From Thiocystis violacea (GTDB lineage Bacteria > Pseudomonadota > Gammaproteobacteria > Chromatiales > Chromatiaceae), in contig NZ_NRRF01000025.1 of NCBI RefSeq assembly GCF_016583565.1, forward strand, positions 1-64,000: a DNA stretch of 64,000 bases. The letters are read 5' to 3'. Under the pieces are notes generated by a model. That model ran no database searches and had not been told where the DNA came from. It saw nothing but the letters and a program-made list of their open reading frames with translations. A program made the translations under genes and the position numbers. This document shows, piece by piece, positions 53,400 through 61,585 of this stretch (its first letter is position 1; each line of letters starts with the position of its first letter).

Positions 53400-53828
53400 A
53401 TGATGCCATCAGCGGCCGACCAGTCCGCCAAAGCCTCAGCAGCGAGGATCGCCATCGTGGCCGCGAGCCCCTGGGTTCTTGTCATCGAGGATGACGACAG
53501 CATGCGTCCTGCAATGGAACGTCTGCTGGTTGCCGCCGGCTTCGCCGTTACGCTCTACCCTTCCGCGGAGGCGCTGTTGGCGGATGCGTCCAACCCGGAC
53601 GCCGCCTGCATCGTGACCGATCTGAGACTGCCGGGCATGTCCGGTCTCGATCTGCTGGCCGCACTGCGCGGGCGGGGCGATACCACGCCGGTCATCCTGA
53701 TCACCGCCCATGACGCACCGGGCCTGGGCGATGCGAGCCTGCGGCAGGGCGCGGCGAACTACCTGGCTAAACCCTTTCTCGGCAGCGCCCTACTGGGTGC
53801 CATCAGGGCAGCGATGGAATCGACATGA
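53400..53828 (+). CDS. Single-domain response regulator (FixJ-type receiver)
   Basis: A 142-residue protein: a ~24-residue N-terminal lead, then a receiver domain with VLVIEDDDSM, phospho-acceptor Asp74 in CIVTDLRLPG, LITAHD and YLAKPF. The receiver resembles FixJ-family N-domains, but the HTH half is missing; the frame ends 20 residues after the Lys motif. It could be a CheY-like output or a truncated regulator. ATGs at 53400 and 53403 are both possible, and a GTG at about 53457 would give a lead-free receiver. No kinase is adjacent. Confidence 0.8.
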   Translation: MMPSAADQSAKASAARIAIVAASPWVLVIEDDDSMRPAMERLLVAAGFAVTLYPSAEALLADASNPDAACIVTDLRLPGMSGLDLLAALRGRGDTTPVILITAHDAPGLGDASLRQGAANYLAKPFLGSALLGAIRAAMEST

Positions 53829-54017
53829 TGTGCCTCATCATCGTTGACCGGCCGGAGACCCGCGCAGGGTTTCGCACCCGGCCGCGGACGCATGGCTCGG
53901 ACCGCCATCCGAGCCGAGACATGGCGCGCGGCAACGCTTGAGCGGATGTGAACTGAAGTCGCCACCGGAGCAACCCGTCATTTGACTATCATTGCCCCTT
54001 CCATGGAGAAACGACGC

Positions 54018-55685
54018 ATGCAGCTCGATCAATCCTCACGGCTCAATGCACCCTCCATCAGTGGGTTCGGAACCGTCTCCGCGACCCTGACGCTGATGAC
54101 CTGCTTGGCCATCGGTAGCGCCCAAGCGGTCGGCCCAGGTGTGAGCAAGACGACAGTCGAGTCCCTCTCGGCACCGGATTCGATCGAGACCCGTATCGGC
54201 AAGCTGGAGTTCAGCGACGGCGTGCCGAGCGCGGAAACCGCCCGGAAGGTCTACGACACCCTCGACTTCACCCGAGCCTTGAACGTCTACAACAACAGCT
54301 TCCGCGGCGCCTCGGCACTGGCGATCGCCAAGGGCATGCAAGGCATCGGCGCCGGGTACAACGATGTCGTCATCTTCTCCGAGCTGATGGATTCCAGCTC
54401 GCTGTTCCTGACCGCCAATGCCGACACGGTCTATTACCTGTCGGTGGTTGACCTCTCGAATGGGCCCATGGTGATCGAGCAGCCGCCGGACGGGCTTGGC
54501 AGCATCAACGACATGTGGTTCTCCTGGGTCATCGATATCGGCAAGCCGGGGCCGGACCGCGGGCTGGGCGGTCGCTATCTGATCGTCGGGCCAGGCTATG
54601 AGGGGCCGCTTCCCGAGGGCGGGTATTTCGTGGCCCATGCGAAGACCAACAGGATCCTCTACGCGGCCCGCGCCTTCCTGGTGAACGACGACCCCAAACC
54701 GGCGGTCGAGAACATCAAGGCCCACATGAAGATCTACCCCTATGCAGCGGGCGGCTTCGGCACCAGCATCGCCGAGGCGTTGGAGGGAACGGTCAAGCTG
54801 GGCGGCGCCCCGAAGATCCCGGACATGAAATTCATCGAGGGCAGCGGCCTGGCATTCAACACCATCCCGCCCAGCGACATCGGCTTCTTCGAGATGATCG
54901 ACGAGAACGTTCAGAACGAGCCCGCGATCAGCTATGACGTGGAGCTCTCGGGCCAGCTTGCCGCCATCGGGATCGTGCATGGCAAGGCGTTCAAGCCCGA
55001 CGACCGGATGAGGAAGATCCTGACCGATGCCGCCGCCGTGGGACAAGCCACGGGGCGGGCGCTGCAATGGCGCTTTGCCGACGCCCATCCCGAGTGGGCC
55101 TATTACCAAGACTCGCACTGGGGCAACATGCTGTTCGAGGGCGGCGCCTTTTTCGAAACCCCTCCGCCCGCCTTCGAGGACGGAGCCTTCAAGCCCTTGC
55201 CGCCGACCGGCGCGCGGACGCTCGATTCACGGACCGCCTTCTACTACGCCTATACGCTCGATAGCCCCGGCATGATCATGCGCATCCCCGGCGTGGGCTC
55301 GCAGTACCTGATGGGCTTCCTCGACGCGGAGGGTCAAGCGTGCGACGGCGCCAAGACCTACAAGGTGACCTTGCCCAAGGACATCCCGGCGGCGGCGTTC
55401 TGGTCCTTTACGGCCTACGACAACCAGACCCGTTCGATGCTCCAAACGCTGCAGAAATACCCGCGCGCCGGCTCGCAGAGCTATCCCTCGCCCGCCGCCG
55501 AGACGGCCGACGACGGTTCCACGACGGTCTATTTCGCGCCGGAACAGCCCGAGGGCATCGCCCGCGGCAACTGGATCCAGACCGATCCCGAGAAAGGCTG
55601 GTTCACCATCCTGCGCCTCTACAGCCCATTGCCGTCCTTCTTCGACAAGACCTGGCGACCGAGCGAGATCGAACGCGTCAACTGA
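54018..55685 (+). CDS. Exported DUF1254/DUF1214 protein without LysM domain
   Basis: A 555-residue protein. The signal peptide (MQLDQSSRLNAPSISGFG...AIGSAQA) is related to those of the LysM paralogues downstream, but the LysM segment is missing: the DUF1254 part begins at once (DSIETRIGKLEFSDGVPSAETARKVYDTLDFTRAL). The DUF1254 region is followed by the DUF1214 region (TYKVTLPKDIPAAAFWSFTAYDNQTRSML) and the terminal WIQTDPEKGWFTILRLYSPLPSFFDKTWRPSEIE. The family's biochemical role is unknown. The ATG at 54018 is chosen over 54003 from the signal-peptide alignment and a GGAG nine bases upstream. Confidence 0.9.
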   Translation: MQLDQSSRLNAPSISGFGTVSATLTLMTCLAIGSAQAVGPGVSKTTVESLSAPDSIETRIGKLEFSDGVPSAETARKVYDTLDFTRALNVYNNSFRGASALAIAKGMQGIGAGYNDVVIFSELMDSSSLFLTANADTVYYLSVVDLSNGPMVIEQPPDGLGSINDMWFSWVIDIGKPGPDRGLGGRYLIVGPGYEGPLPEGGYFVAHAKTNRILYAARAFLVNDDPKPAVENIKAHMKIYPYAAGGFGTSIAEALEGTVKLGGAPKIPDMKFIEGSGLAFNTIPPSDIGFFEMIDENVQNEPAISYDVELSGQLAAIGIVHGKAFKPDDRMRKILTDAAAVGQATGRALQWRFADAHPEWAYYQDSHWGNMLFEGGAFFETPPPAFEDGAFKPLPPTGARTLDSRTAFYYAYTLDSPGMIMRIPGVGSQYLMGFLDAEGQACDGAKTYKVTLPKDIPAAAFWSFTAYDNQTRSMLQTLQKYPRAGSQSYPSPAAETADDGSTTVYFAPEQPEGIARGNWIQTDPEKGWFTILRLYSPLPSFFDKTWRPSEIERVN

Positions 55686-55800
55686 GTCGAGACAGGTCTT
55701 CAACAAAACACCAGCCATGAGCAGAGCGGCCTCGCGGCAGCCAAGCCGTTAGATTCTGCTGGAACCTCAGTAACCCACTGAAATAAGAAAGGTATTGCGG

Positions 55801-57072
55801 ATGAAACTCAAGAAATCTCCAGCCCTGAGGGCACCGGTCAACAGCGGGTTCAAGACGGCCATTTCGGTCCTGACGCTGATGAGCTGTCTCGCGATCGGCA
55901 GCGCCCAAGCGGCCGATACAGGGCCACGTCACCACGCCCAGGGCCAATACGACACCGTGACGGCCACCTATGTCGTGGTCGAGGGCGATGATCTGATCGC
56001 GATCGGCGAACGCTTTGAAGTGCCCGTGGATGCGCTGAAGGCGCGCAACAAGCTGTCGTCGAACGAGATCAAGGTTGGCGACAAGCTGGCCATCGGTGCT
56101 GCCGATGCTTCGGCCGAGTCAGCAATCGTCGTCAACGTTGACAATTTCGACAGAGCGCAGACGGACTTTGAATACGCCGGCATGGTCAAATTGGCAGGGG
56201 GCATCAACAAGATTCACAGTAATCGGACGCCCACGCCGATTGACAAGCAAAACGTGATTCGAATGAATCGCGACACCCTTTACAGCCTGGGCGTCGTCAA
56301 CATTTCAAAGGGGGCGACAATCACATTGCCAGATGGCGGCAAACGCTATATGTCGCTGATGGTGATCAACAACGATGGGTATGTGAACGATGTCTACTAC
56401 GGCGAAGGTTCCTACACGTTGACGGTAGACAAGTTCGATACGCCATACGTCGGTATCGTCATTCGTACGCTTGCGAACCCGGAAGACCCGGCGGACTTGG
56501 CAATGGCCCACAAACTTCAGGATCAGATCAAGATATCCGCGGGATCCGACGAACCCTTCGTTCTTCCAAACTACGACAAAGCCAGCTATAAGGCGACGCT
56601 TGAGGCCATTCTTGATTTGGCCAAGGGATTGAAACGCTATACCCAGACATTTGGCTCCAAGGCGGAGGTCAACCCGGTTCATTTCCTGATTGGCACGGCC
56701 TCCGCCTGGGGTGGCCTGCCGGACAAGGATGCGCAGTATGTCAATGTGCAACCTGGCCTCCCGGTCGGCGAATACGAACTGACGGTAAGAGATGTTCCAG
56801 TTAAAGGCTTTTGGTCAATCAGCCTCTACAACGCAAAAGGCTATTTCCAGCAGAATGACCTCAATGCATACAGCCTCAACAACCTGATCGCAAAACCAAA
56901 CAGCGATGGGTCTTATACGATTCGGTTTGGAGGCTGTACGGCGACAACTGAGAATTGCCTTCCGATCATGGATGGTTGGAATTACGCCGTGCGCATGTAT
57001 GAGCCGAGCCAAGCGATCATCGATGGAACCTGGACATTTCCGGGTCCGCCGAAACCACGAAGCACTCACTAA
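55801..57072 (+). CDS. Exported LysM-DUF1254/DUF1214 protein (short form)
   Basis: A 423-residue protein. Signal peptide (to about 38, AIGSAQA-ADT), the conserved RHHAQGQYDTVTATY leader and a LysM domain (about 53-98, VVEGDDLIAIGERFEVPVDALKARNKL), then a compact DUF1254/DUF1214 body with IRMNRDTLYSLGVV and the short-form C-terminus YAVRMYEPSQAIIDGTWTFPGPP. The first ~310 bases are about 90% identical to the same part of the next three genes, whereas the body belongs to a clearly different sub-branch. The ATG at 55801 has AAAGG upstream; TTG at 55795 is an alternative. LysM suggests attachment to peptidoglycan or another glycan. Confidence 0.9.
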   Translation: MKLKKSPALRAPVNSGFKTAISVLTLMSCLAIGSAQAADTGPRHHAQGQYDTVTATYVVVEGDDLIAIGERFEVPVDALKARNKLSSNEIKVGDKLAIGAADASAESAIVVNVDNFDRAQTDFEYAGMVKLAGGINKIHSNRTPTPIDKQNVIRMNRDTLYSLGVVNISKGATITLPDGGKRYMSLMVINNDGYVNDVYYGEGSYTLTVDKFDTPYVGIVIRTLANPEDPADLAMAHKLQDQIKISAGSDEPFVLPNYDKASYKATLEAILDLAKGLKRYTQTFGSKAEVNPVHFLIGTASAWGGLPDKDAQYVNVQPGLPVGEYELTVRDVPVKGFWSISLYNAKGYFQQNDLNAYSLNNLIAKPNSDGSYTIRFGGCTATTENCLPIMDGWNYAVRMYEPSQAIIDGTWTFPGPPKPRSTH

Positions 57073-57093
57073 TTGTAGCGAGCTGCAACCATC
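57073..57093. repeat. Left part of the MITE target site
   Basis: The bases CAACCATC at 57086-57093 are the left target duplication of the MITE-like element; an imperfect copy, CGAACATC (6 of 8 identical), lies at 57228-57235. The equivalent uninterrupted sequence CAACGATC is present near 61495. Confidence 0.65.
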
Positions 57094-57227
57094 GGTCTCG
57101 GTTATCAGTTGAACTGGTCGGGTGGACGAGCGAGAGCGAAGTCCACCGAAGCCAGCGCCGTTGTTGGTGGACTGCGCTGCGCTTGTCCAGCCTAAGAAGA
57201 CGACTGAGCGGAAGGGTGATCGACGCC
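57094..57227. mobile_element. MITE-like element, copy A (134 bp)
   Basis: A short non-coding element related to copy B at 59270-59404 along its whole length. The ends form a weak terminal inverted repeat (GGTCTCGGTTATC at the left, GTGATCGACGCC at the right). Inside are two palindromes built on GGTGGAC/GTCCACC. It is flanked by 8-base imperfect direct repeats. A third locus near 61480-61530 shows the same flanks without the element. It carries no transposase and would need one in trans. Confidence 0.75.
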
Positions 57228-57352
57228 CGAACATCGGACGCATGCGTGCGATGTTCGGGATGTTGGCGGGTATTCACATCGATTAAGGGCTTTTGGCGAC
57301 CTGGTCAACACCAGTGACCCAGTAACCCAGCGAAACGAGGAAGGTATTGCGG

Positions 57353-59104
57353 ATGCAACTCAAGAAATCCCCAACCCTGAGAGCGCCGGTTAACACCGGG
57401 TTTAAGGCTGCCCTTTCGGTCCTGACGCTGACGAGTTGTCTCGCGATCGGCGGCGTCCAAGCGGCCGATACAGGGCCGCGTCATCACGCCCAGGGCCAGT
57501 ACGACACCGTAACGGCCACCTATGTCGTGGTCGAGGGCGATGATCTGATCGCGATCGGCGAACGCTTTGAAATCTCCGTGGAGGCGTTGAAGGCGCGCAA
57601 CAAGCTGTCGTCGGAGAGCATCGAGATCGGCGACAAGCTGGCCATCGGCGATGCCGATGCGACACCGCCAACAATGAAAATGACAACACCCATCCCACCG
57701 TCGATCACGACGCCGGACAACGTTGAAACAAGCATCGGTACCCTGAGTTTCACGGATGGTTTGCCGGACGAAGCCACTGTGCAGAAGGTTTATGACAACC
57801 TTGATCGGCAGCGCGGCGTTGAGGTGTTTCTGAATACCATGCCGGGAGCTTCGATAAACGCGATTCGAGAAGGGTTGCGCAGTCAGGGCGTCGACAATCA
57901 GACCCTGGTTGTCTTTGAAGACCTGATGGATTCGAAGTCCTTGTTCCTGACACCAAATACCGAGACGGTTTATCTGCTCGGCTGGCTGGATCTCAAAGAT
58001 GGACCCATGGTGGTCGAAACGTCACCTGACATACTCGGTATTGTTGACGATCACTGGTTCAGGTACGTGGCTGACCTGGGTAACGCCGGCCCGGACAAGG
58101 GCAAAGGCGGCAAGTATCTATTCGTGCCGCCGGGATACAAAGGCGAAATTCCCGACGGCTATTTCGTGTACCACACGCCAACCTATGGCAACTGGATCGT
58201 CGGTCGCGGCTTTCTTGTCGATGGCAGCCCAAAGCCGGCTGTTGCGAGCTTCAAGAAGACATGGCGTCAGTATCCGCTGGCAAAAGCCGCCAATCCGCCA
58301 GAGACCAAGTTTATCGATGTTTCTGGTGTTAATTTCAACACGATCCACCCGAACACGTTTCAGTTTTATGAAGACGTGAACACAATCGTGCAGGAGGAGC
58401 CGAGCTCGGCGCAGGAGCCGGAATTGCTGGGTCAGCTAATGGCTATCGGTATTGAAAAGGGTAAGCCCTTTGCGCCAGATGCACGCATGAAGAAAATTCT
58501 GACTGATGCTGTGGCCATTGGTAATGCCACCGCGAGAGCAATTGAATTCCGGGCACGCAAAGAAGACGTCTACTACTATCCGGGCAAAGCTTGGTTTGCG
58601 CCTGGAAATCCTGACGGTAGCTACCTATGGTTGCACGATGGTGCGCGTAATCTCAACGCCCGAACACGGATGTTTTACGGCTACACCGGGGTCACGCCCG
58701 CTATGTTCCTGAAAATGGTTGGTAAGGGCTCGCAATATGCGATCGCGGCTGTCGACGCCGATAAGAATTACTTTGACGGGGCGAAGACCTACGCGCTGCA
58801 CCTGCCGCCGAACGTACCAGCCAAGACATTCTGGTCGGTCGTGCTTTACGACACGCAAACGCGCTCCGAATTGCAGACAGATCAACGCCTGCCGAGCACC
58901 GGCAGCGAGAAGCCGGATGTTAAGAAAAACGCCGACGGTTCCTATGACGTTTACTTCGGCCCCAAAGCTCCGCCCGGGAAAGAGGGCAACTGGGTGCAGA
59001 CCGTTCCCGGTAAATCGTGGTGGGTTATCCTGCGGCTTTACGGCGCCCTGGAGCCATGGTTCGACAAGACCTGGCAGCCTGACGACATTAAGCTGTTCGA
59101 ATGA
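57353..59104 (+). CDS. Exported LysM-DUF1254/DUF1214 protein
   Basis: A 583-residue protein: signal peptide (to about 38), RHHAQGQYDTVTATY leader, LysM (about 53-98, with EALKARNKLSSESIEIGDKLAI), a short linker with a Pro/Thr tract, then DUF1254 (VETSIGTLSFTDGLPDEATVQKVYDNLDRQRGVEVFLNTMP) and DUF1214 (YALHLPPNVPAKTFWSVVLYDTQTRSELQT), ending WFDKTWQPDDIKLFE. It is the long form, like 54018-55685 but with LysM added. The ATG at 57353 follows GAAGG; the same GAGGAAGGTATTGCGG leader stands before the next two genes. Base composition is visibly more A/T-rich than the sulfatase gene. Confidence 0.92.
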   Translation: MQLKKSPTLRAPVNTGFKAALSVLTLTSCLAIGGVQAADTGPRHHAQGQYDTVTATYVVVEGDDLIAIGERFEISVEALKARNKLSSESIEIGDKLAIGDADATPPTMKMTTPIPPSITTPDNVETSIGTLSFTDGLPDEATVQKVYDNLDRQRGVEVFLNTMPGASINAIREGLRSQGVDNQTLVVFEDLMDSKSLFLTPNTETVYLLGWLDLKDGPMVVETSPDILGIVDDHWFRYVADLGNAGPDKGKGGKYLFVPPGYKGEIPDGYFVYHTPTYGNWIVGRGFLVDGSPKPAVASFKKTWRQYPLAKAANPPETKFIDVSGVNFNTIHPNTFQFYEDVNTIVQEEPSSAQEPELLGQLMAIGIEKGKPFAPDARMKKILTDAVAIGNATARAIEFRARKEDVYYYPGKAWFAPGNPDGSYLWLHDGARNLNARTRMFYGYTGVTPAMFLKMVGKGSQYAIAAVDADKNYFDGAKTYALHLPPNVPAKTFWSVVLYDTQTRSELQTDQRLPSTGSEKPDVKKNADGSYDVYFGPKAPPGKEGNWVQTVPGKSWWVILRLYGALEPWFDKTWQPDDIKLFE

Positions 59105-59501
59105 ACCGCGACACCCTTTATAGTCCGGGCGTCGTCAACCTTTCCAAGGCTGCGACAGCCGCAATGCCAGATAGCGAATAACGCTATATGTCGTTGATGG
59201 CTATATGTCGTTGATGGTTATCAATAACGATGGTTGTGTGAACGATGTCTACTACGGCAAGAAATCCTAGGCATTGGTCATCAGTTGGACCGGTAGGGTG
59301 GACGAGTGAGAGCGAAGTCCACCGAATCCCGCGCTGTCGTTGGTGGACTGCGCTGCGCTTGTCCACCCTACAGAAGGCGGCTGGAACAGAGGATGATCGA
59401 CGCCAAATCCTACAAGTTGACGGTAGATAAGTCCGATGCGCCATACGTAGACATCGTCATTCGCACGCTTGCGAACCCACGAAACGAGGAAGGTATTGCG
59501 G
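59105..59501 (+). pseudogene. Decayed DUF1254 gene fragment split by a MITE-like element
   Basis: Plus-strand sequence from about 59101 reads MNRDTLYSPGVVNLSKAATA, matching MNRDTLYSLGVVNISKGATI of the 55801 gene, then hits stops; a 17-base segment (ATATGTCGTTGATGG...) is tandemly repeated near 59188-59216. The match continues with NDG.VNDVYYG to about 59261, is interrupted by the element at 59270-59404, and resumes with SYKLTVDKSDAPYVDIVIRTLANP to about 59478. So an internal piece of a short-form DUF1254 gene was inserted into and then decayed. Confidence 0.85.
59270..59404. mobile_element. MITE-like element, copy B (135 bp), with perfect 8-bp target duplication
   Basis: The element runs from GGCATTGGTCATC (59270) to GATGATCGACGCC (59404). 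The two ends are inverted repeats with three mismatches in 13. AAATCCTA is duplicated exactly on both sides (59262-59269 and 59405-59412), and joining the flanks restores the reading of the homologous gene at 56391-56450. The interior holds two GGTGGAC/GTCCACC palindromes. This proves insertion by a transposase-like mechanism, although no enzyme is encoded. Confidence 0.85.
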
Positions 59502-61307
59502 ATGCAACTCAAGAGAACCCCAACCCTGAAAACGCCCGTCAACACAGTGTTCAAGACCGTCCTTTCGGTCCTGACACTGACGAGTTGTCTCGCGATCGGC
59601 AGCGTCCAAGCGGCCGATACAGGGCCACGTCACCACGCCCAGGGACAGTACGACACCGTGACGGCCACCTACGTCGTGGTCGAGGGCGATGATCTGATCG
59701 CGATCGGCGAACGCTTTGAAATCTCCGTGGATGCGCTGAAGGCGCACAACAAGCTGTCGTCGGATAGCATCGAGGTCGGCGAAAAGCTGGCCATCGGCGG
59801 TGCCGATGCACAGACAGACAGTGCCCGCGAAGTCATGAAAACGCAGGCGGCGTCGATTCCCGGCAAAGTCCAGACGGCTGCCGGCGCGTTATTAGGGTCG
59901 ATTTCCATGCCGGACAAGGTCGAGACATCCCTTGGTGCGCTCGAATTCTTCGATGGAGTGCCTAACGACACCACCATCGACAAACTTTACGACAACCTCG
60001 ACCGCATGCGAGCCGTCGAGGTTTATCTGAATAATTCGGGTGCGGCATCGCTCAATGCGATGCGTGCCGGCAATGCAAGCATCGGTGCAAATGCTTCTAA
60101 TAAAGTTACAATTTCCGAACAATTGCTTAAACCTGAATCCCTGTACCTGACCGGCAACACTTCAAGCTTGTATGCGCTGACTTACCTCGACTTGAAAGCC
60201 GACGGGCCTCTGGTCGTGGAGCTCCCGCCCGGTATGCTCGGCTTTCTGGATGATGCCTGGTTCAGATTTATCAGCAATTTTGGCGTGATCGGCCCGGACA
60301 GGGGTAAGGGCGGCAAGTATCTGCTGTTGCCGCCGGGATACAAGGGCGCCGAACCTAACGGTTATTTCATCGTCAAGACGCCCACTTACAACAACTTGAT
60401 GTTTCTGCGCGGCTCAATCGCAGATGGGCTCGCGCCCGCTGTGGAAAACATCAAATCTAAGCTGAAGATCTACCCGCTGACGAAAGCTGACGATCCGCCT
60501 GCGACGGAATTCATCAACATATCCGGCAAGAGCTATAGCACGATACCAAGCAAAGATATCAGCTATTTCGAAGGTCTTGATCAGCTCGTGCAGATGGAAC
60601 CGATCGATGCTATTGGGCCGGAGATGCGTGGTCAATTGGCGGCGATCGGTATCGTCAAGGGTCAGCCTTTTAATCCCGACGCACGCATGAGGAAGCTGCT
60701 GAGCGAAGCCGCGATTATCGGTAATGCGACGGCGCGCGCTATTACCTATCAGCCGCGTATTGATGGGGTATATATCTATCCGGAAACCAATAGTTCCTGG
60801 ACAACGGCGTACGCCAACAAGAATACCTCGTTCGAGGCGAATGGCATAATGGGCCTGGATGCGCGGGTGCTGTTTTATTTCAACGCGACCGGCGTTACAC
60901 CCGCAATGGCAACAACTCGGGCCGGCGAAGGTTCCGATTATGCGTTGGCCTATCTGGATGCCAACAAAAAGGCATTTGACGGTTCAAAAACCTACAAACT
61001 CCACCTGCCGCCTAATGTGCCGGTAAACAACTTCTGGGCTGTCACGCTTTATGACACGCAAACACGCTCTTTGCTGCAGACCAGCCAGCCATTTCCCACC
61101 GTCGGTAGCCAGAGCAAAGGCTTTCAGAAGAATGCGGATGGTTCTTACGACGTTTATTTCTCCCCGGAAGCGCCTAAAGGCAAAGAGAGCAACTGGCTCC
61201 AGACCGTCCCTGGCAAGAGCTGGTTCACTATCCTGCGGATGTACGGACCGCTCGAAGCATGGATCGACAAGACCTGGCGCCCGAGCGAAATCGAGTTGGT
61301 CGACTGA
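59502..61307 (+). CDS. Exported LysM-DUF1254/DUF1214 protein
   Basis: A 601-residue protein: signal peptide, RHHAQGQYDTVTATY leader, LysM (about 53-98, VDALKAHNKLSSDSIEVGEKLAI), a ~40-residue linker (MKTQAASIPGKVQTAAGALL), then DUF1254 (VETSLGALEFFDGVPNDTTIDKLYDNLDRMRAVEVYLNNSG) and DUF1214 (KLHLPPNVPVNNFWAVTLYDTQTRSLLQTSQPFPTVG), ending WIDKTWRPSEIELVD. Closest to the next gene, with which it shares the linker and much of the C-terminus. The ATG at 59502 has GAGGAAGG upstream and lies only 24 bases after the decayed fragment, so that fragment now supplies its leader. Confidence 0.92.
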   Translation: MQLKRTPTLKTPVNTVFKTVLSVLTLTSCLAIGSVQAADTGPRHHAQGQYDTVTATYVVVEGDDLIAIGERFEISVDALKAHNKLSSDSIEVGEKLAIGGADAQTDSAREVMKTQAASIPGKVQTAAGALLGSISMPDKVETSLGALEFFDGVPNDTTIDKLYDNLDRMRAVEVYLNNSGAASLNAMRAGNASIGANASNKVTISEQLLKPESLYLTGNTSSLYALTYLDLKADGPLVVELPPGMLGFLDDAWFRFISNFGVIGPDRGKGGKYLLLPPGYKGAEPNGYFIVKTPTYNNLMFLRGSIADGLAPAVENIKSKLKIYPLTKADDPPATEFINISGKSYSTIPSKDISYFEGLDQLVQMEPIDAIGPEMRGQLAAIGIVKGQPFNPDARMRKLLSEAAIIGNATARAITYQPRIDGVYIYPETNSSWTTAYANKNTSFEANGIMGLDARVLFYFNATGVTPAMATTRAGEGSDYALAYLDANKKAFDGSKTYKLHLPPNVPVNNFWAVTLYDTQTRSLLQTSQPFPTVGSQSKGFQKNADGSYDVYFSPEAPKGKESNWLQTVPGKSWFTILRMYGPLEAWIDKTWRPSEIELVD

Positions 61308-61585
61308 GCGAGTTCGGGTGGGATCGGCAGCAACGACCGGGAGGACGAGGTGTTGCCTCTTGCTACAGCGGATGGCATCCGGTACAGACACGACGCCGTG
61401 CGCATGTATGAGCCGAGCCAGGCGATCTTCGACGGTACCTGGACATTTCCGGGGTCGCCGAAACCACGGAGCAGTCACTAATTGTCGCGAGCTGCAACGA
61501 TCTGACGCATGAGTGCGATGTTTCGGATGTTGCGGGATCACACCGAGTAACTCAGTCACCCAACGAAATGAGGAAGGTATTACGG
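61308..61585. other. Spacer with DUF1254 tail remnant and empty MITE site
   Basis: 278 bases between two DUF1254 genes. A remnant (61392-61482) is listed separately. The following ~100 bases (from GTCGCGAGCTGCAAC at about 61484 to the GAGGAAGGTATTACGG leader) match 57076-57352 but lack the 134-bp element, giving the uninserted form of that locus. Confidence 0.7.
61392..61482 (+). pseudogene. C-terminal remnant of a short-form DUF1254 gene
   Basis: Reads AVRMYEPSQAIFDGTWTFPGSPKP and ends in RSSH-stop, near-identical to the end of the 55801-57072 gene (AVRMYEPSQAIIDGTWTFPG...). Only about 28 codons remain, directly after unrelated sequence. It shows that a short-form gene once stood here too. 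Confidence 0.85.
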
